64,000 nucleotides of DNA from Marisa cornuarietis (lineage: Eukaryota > Mollusca > Gastropoda > Architaenioglossa > Ampullariidae): positions 961,501 through 1,025,500 of the forward strand of contig SMMW01000080.1 of NCBI GenBank assembly GCA_004794655.1. Direction: 5' to 3'. Within the stretch, counting starts at the first letter, position 1, and each line of letters starts with the position of its first letter. The notes under the pieces were generated by a model. It saw only the letters and a program-made list of their open reading frames with translations. It was not told the DNA's origin and made no database searches. Made by a program: the position numbers and the translations under genes. This document shows, piece after piece, positions 61,847 to 64,000 of this stretch.

Positions 61847-62911
61847 ATGGTAGAGTTTTTGAATGTTACGACACCCGGGGAAACATCAACATTGTCACAA
61901 CACAGTGACTCAGTTTTCGACATCCGCCGCTTAGTTAGTGTAGTTATTTCTGTAGGTCTTACACCTCTGGTGTGTCTTATCGGTATCCCGGCTAATGTCA
62001 TCAACTGTGTTGTGTTCTACAGTCAGGGTCTCCGTGATCGAATGAACGTCTGTCTCTTCTCCTTGGCTCTCACGGACTGCGCCTTCTTGTTGTCCATGTT
62101 CTTAGTGCTGTCCGTGAGCAACTTCATCGAGTGGTCTGACGAAGTGTCCTTCGAGAAATATAACAGACATGTTTATATTGCTGTGGTAAGCGTGGCCTAC
62201 ACCTTGAGATCAACATCCTCCTTCATCACCATGGTGATATCGGTAGAACGTTGCGTGTGTGTGGTGTTTCCTCTCCGAGCTTCTACACTGATTAGCACGC
62301 GCACCATGGCAACAGTGATTGTAACATCTTTCCTGATTCTTCAGCTTTGCCATTCTCTCTTTCCAGTTTGCTATTACAGGGCTGTGGTTATCATTCAAGG
62401 AGAAAGAAAAACAGTGTTTTTTAAAACAGAGTTTTACCGCGCCAACCAAACAATACTGAAAATATTTTTGAACAATATATTAGGATTTGCTTTTCCCGTT
62501 GTTGTTTTCATCATTGTCTCGACAGCGACGGTAGTCACAGTAACAAAACTCAAGACGGCCTTAAAATGGCGAGAAGAGACGAGTTCTGTCGCCTCAGACA
62601 GTTCCAGCCGCCAGAGGGCGCTGACAGTCATGTTAGTAATAGTTTCTTGTGTGTACATTGGAACCATGTTACCGTTTGTTGCTCGGGAAACCTTTGTCTT
62701 TCTTATGGCAAATCTTAAAGTTGATTACAACGATGACGTTTACATAATCATTACTTCGATTGTAAACTGGATTCCAGAAACAAACAGTTGTGTACACTGC
62801 TTCATCTACTATCACTATTCTTCCAAATTCAAGCGATATTTCCAAAACTTATTTCCCCGTTTTGGTAAAAACGATTTACCTCCAGCTACTTTAGCTACTA
62901 GCAAATCTTAG
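61847..62911 (+). CDS. Class A (rhodopsin-like) GPCR, copy 2, single exon, 354 aa
   Basis: Paralogue of the receptor at 50292-51308. N-glycosylation site NVT (6-8). TM1 about 31-58 with GIPAN (Asn50), TM2 LALTD (Asp77), TM3 ending VISVERCVCV (ERC 134-136), TM4 155-183, TM5 206-232, TM6 258-280, TM7 299-322. The TM7 NPxxY position reads HCFIY (His317), as in copy 1. Intracellular loop 3 is short and basic (KLKTALKWREE). The C-terminal tail is 16 residues longer than in copy 1 and ends ATLATSKS. The most divergent parts are the N-terminus, extracellular loop 2 (182-200) and loop 3 (282-298), where ligand contact is expected. Ligand unknown; a chemosensory role is inferred from the family and clustering. 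Confidence 0.9.
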   Translation: MVEFLNVTTPGETSTLSQHSDSVFDIRRLVSVVISVGLTPLVCLIGIPANVINCVVFYSQGLRDRMNVCLFSLALTDCAFLLSMFLVLSVSNFIEWSDEVSFEKYNRHVYIAVVSVAYTLRSTSSFITMVISVERCVCVVFPLRASTLISTRTMATVIVTSFLILQLCHSLFPVCYYRAVVIIQGERKTVFFKTEFYRANQTILKIFLNNILGFAFPVVVFIIVSTATVVTVTKLKTALKWREETSSVASDSSSRQRALTVMLVIVSCVYIGTMLPFVARETFVFLMANLKVDYNDDVYIIITSIVNWIPETNSCVHCFIYYHYSSKFKRYFQNLFPRFGKNDLPPATLATSKS

Positions 62912-62974
62912 AGATGATGTTAGTGCTAATCATAATAGACACACGTGAGACGTGATACTGTGTTAATTTTGAGA

Positions 62975-62980
62975 AATAAA
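62975..62980 (+). terminator. Polyadenylation signal of GPCR copy 2
   Basis: AATAAA lies 63 bases after the stop codon. Confidence 0.6.
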
Positions 62981-64000
62981 ATACGAAGCAAGGGTCATTT
63001 TACTTTTTTCCATTAGAAGGTATAAAGCTTAATAAAAATTTTACAATCGAATAAGTTGTACCAGTACACGTATTAATGAATGGTTAGAGTGGTGTCTCCT
63101 CACCTAACAGGCTTGATGTGGGCCAGGTGTCAGCAGCTGTGTTTCTTATTTGATTTGTTGTCATTTTAGCGCCATGACAGTGACCTGTATTTTCTTAGTG
63201 GCTTCCTCGGTATCGTGTTAAACTCTTTACGTGCCTATTGCCTCTTGATTTTTCATCTACCACTTACTTCGACCAGTGTAGCTAACGCCATAACAGTTTC
63301 TTCATGTGTTCCTCACTGCGATGGAGCTTACATCACCTTCAAACAGTCATATGTTTTGTTATTTGAATGAAACTTCTCTCTGCTCGGTGATCACGTGACT
63401 ACCAGCAATTTCTCGACGATTCGTTATAAGTTCCTCATTAGTGATCGATCTTTTCTGCTTTTGACAAATAAGTTACGATCCAAAGATATAAGTTGTGACA
63501 TACTTACATCTAAGAAAGGATTGTCATGGCCAGGACAGCAATCCTGAAATCCATTAGTTTATTTATTCTTTGTCATTCTTTGTAGAGCGTCTGAATAAGA
63601 TTGCAGGTGCAGCTGTGATATGGCGGTGTGTAAGTGTATTATTATTTTACATTATTAGCTTTTTCGTTTCTTTTTATAGAAGCGCAAACGTATATCTACA
63701 TATGTCCGTGATGGAAGTTGACACGCGAGCAGAATTCTTTGGTCAAGGACTGCAATTCTGAGGTCTGCTGTGTTCGTCAGTTGTTAAATGGTAGTCTTCG
63801 CACGCTTGGCCCGTTTTTCTGCTTCACTTTAAAAGTGATCGCACTTTCTTTGTGAACAGTAAGTATAATAAATAGTAATTAAACATGATGAAGTATTATT
63901 ATTGTGAGGAAAATGTAGTGAGGCCAGGATCTCGAGGTCATGTTAATTAGTCTTCTGATATAGATCGTAACTTGTAGTATGTTTATGCGCTGAACCCAAG
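62981..64000. other. Right-hand end, no gene supported
   Basis: No exon with family similarity was recognised. A short open frame at 63570-63761 has no clear features. Confidence 0.5.

Overview
The window is metazoan nuclear DNA. It has GT-AG introns, long AT-rich non-coding stretches, many (AC)n microsatellites, tRNA-derived SINEs, CR1/L2-type LINEs and Harbinger/MITE DNA transposons. The mix of an anoctamin, pi-class glutathione S-transferases (GSTs) and single-exon, tandemly duplicated class A GPCRs suggests a mollusc, probably a gastropod. That is an inference from gene content; no species is identified.

Region 1 (1-18554, minus strand) holds the 5' two thirds of an anoctamin (TMEM16) gene, most like ANO7/ANO1. 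Eighteen exons join without a break into about 632 codons, and the gene runs off the left edge inside TM6. A second possible first exon, with the same splice phase, lies about 2.2 kb further upstream.

Region 2 (18.6-24.2 kb) is intergenic and made largely of repeats.

Region 3 (24.2-30.6 kb) and Region 6 (41.5-47.8 kb) are two complete paralogous pi-class GST genes of seven exons and 212 aa each, both on the plus strand. In both, the start ATG is split by intron 1. Their last exons are much more alike than the rest, which suggests gene conversion.

Region 4 (32.4-36.6 kb), between the GSTs, is a three-exon MADF-domain gene. Its second intron carries an antisense, decayed HARBI1-type transposase, which is itself split by a 1.03 kb insertion flanked by TTAA. 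Region 5 (38.1-39.95 kb) is a 5'-truncated CR1/L2-like LINE with one in-frame stop.

Region 7 (49.4-63 kb) is a small GPCR cluster: two intact single-exon receptors (338 and 354 aa) with matching TATA promoters, and a clearly broken third copy just upstream of the second. Among them lie two copies of one MITE, a decayed LINE and several microsatellites.

No CRISPR array, rRNA or functional tRNA gene was recognised, and nothing looks prokaryotic. The most unusual points are the alternative anoctamin first exon, the split GST start codons, the patchy GST exon similarity, and the nested antisense Harbinger/TTAA structure inside the MADF gene. No wholly new molecular system is claimed.
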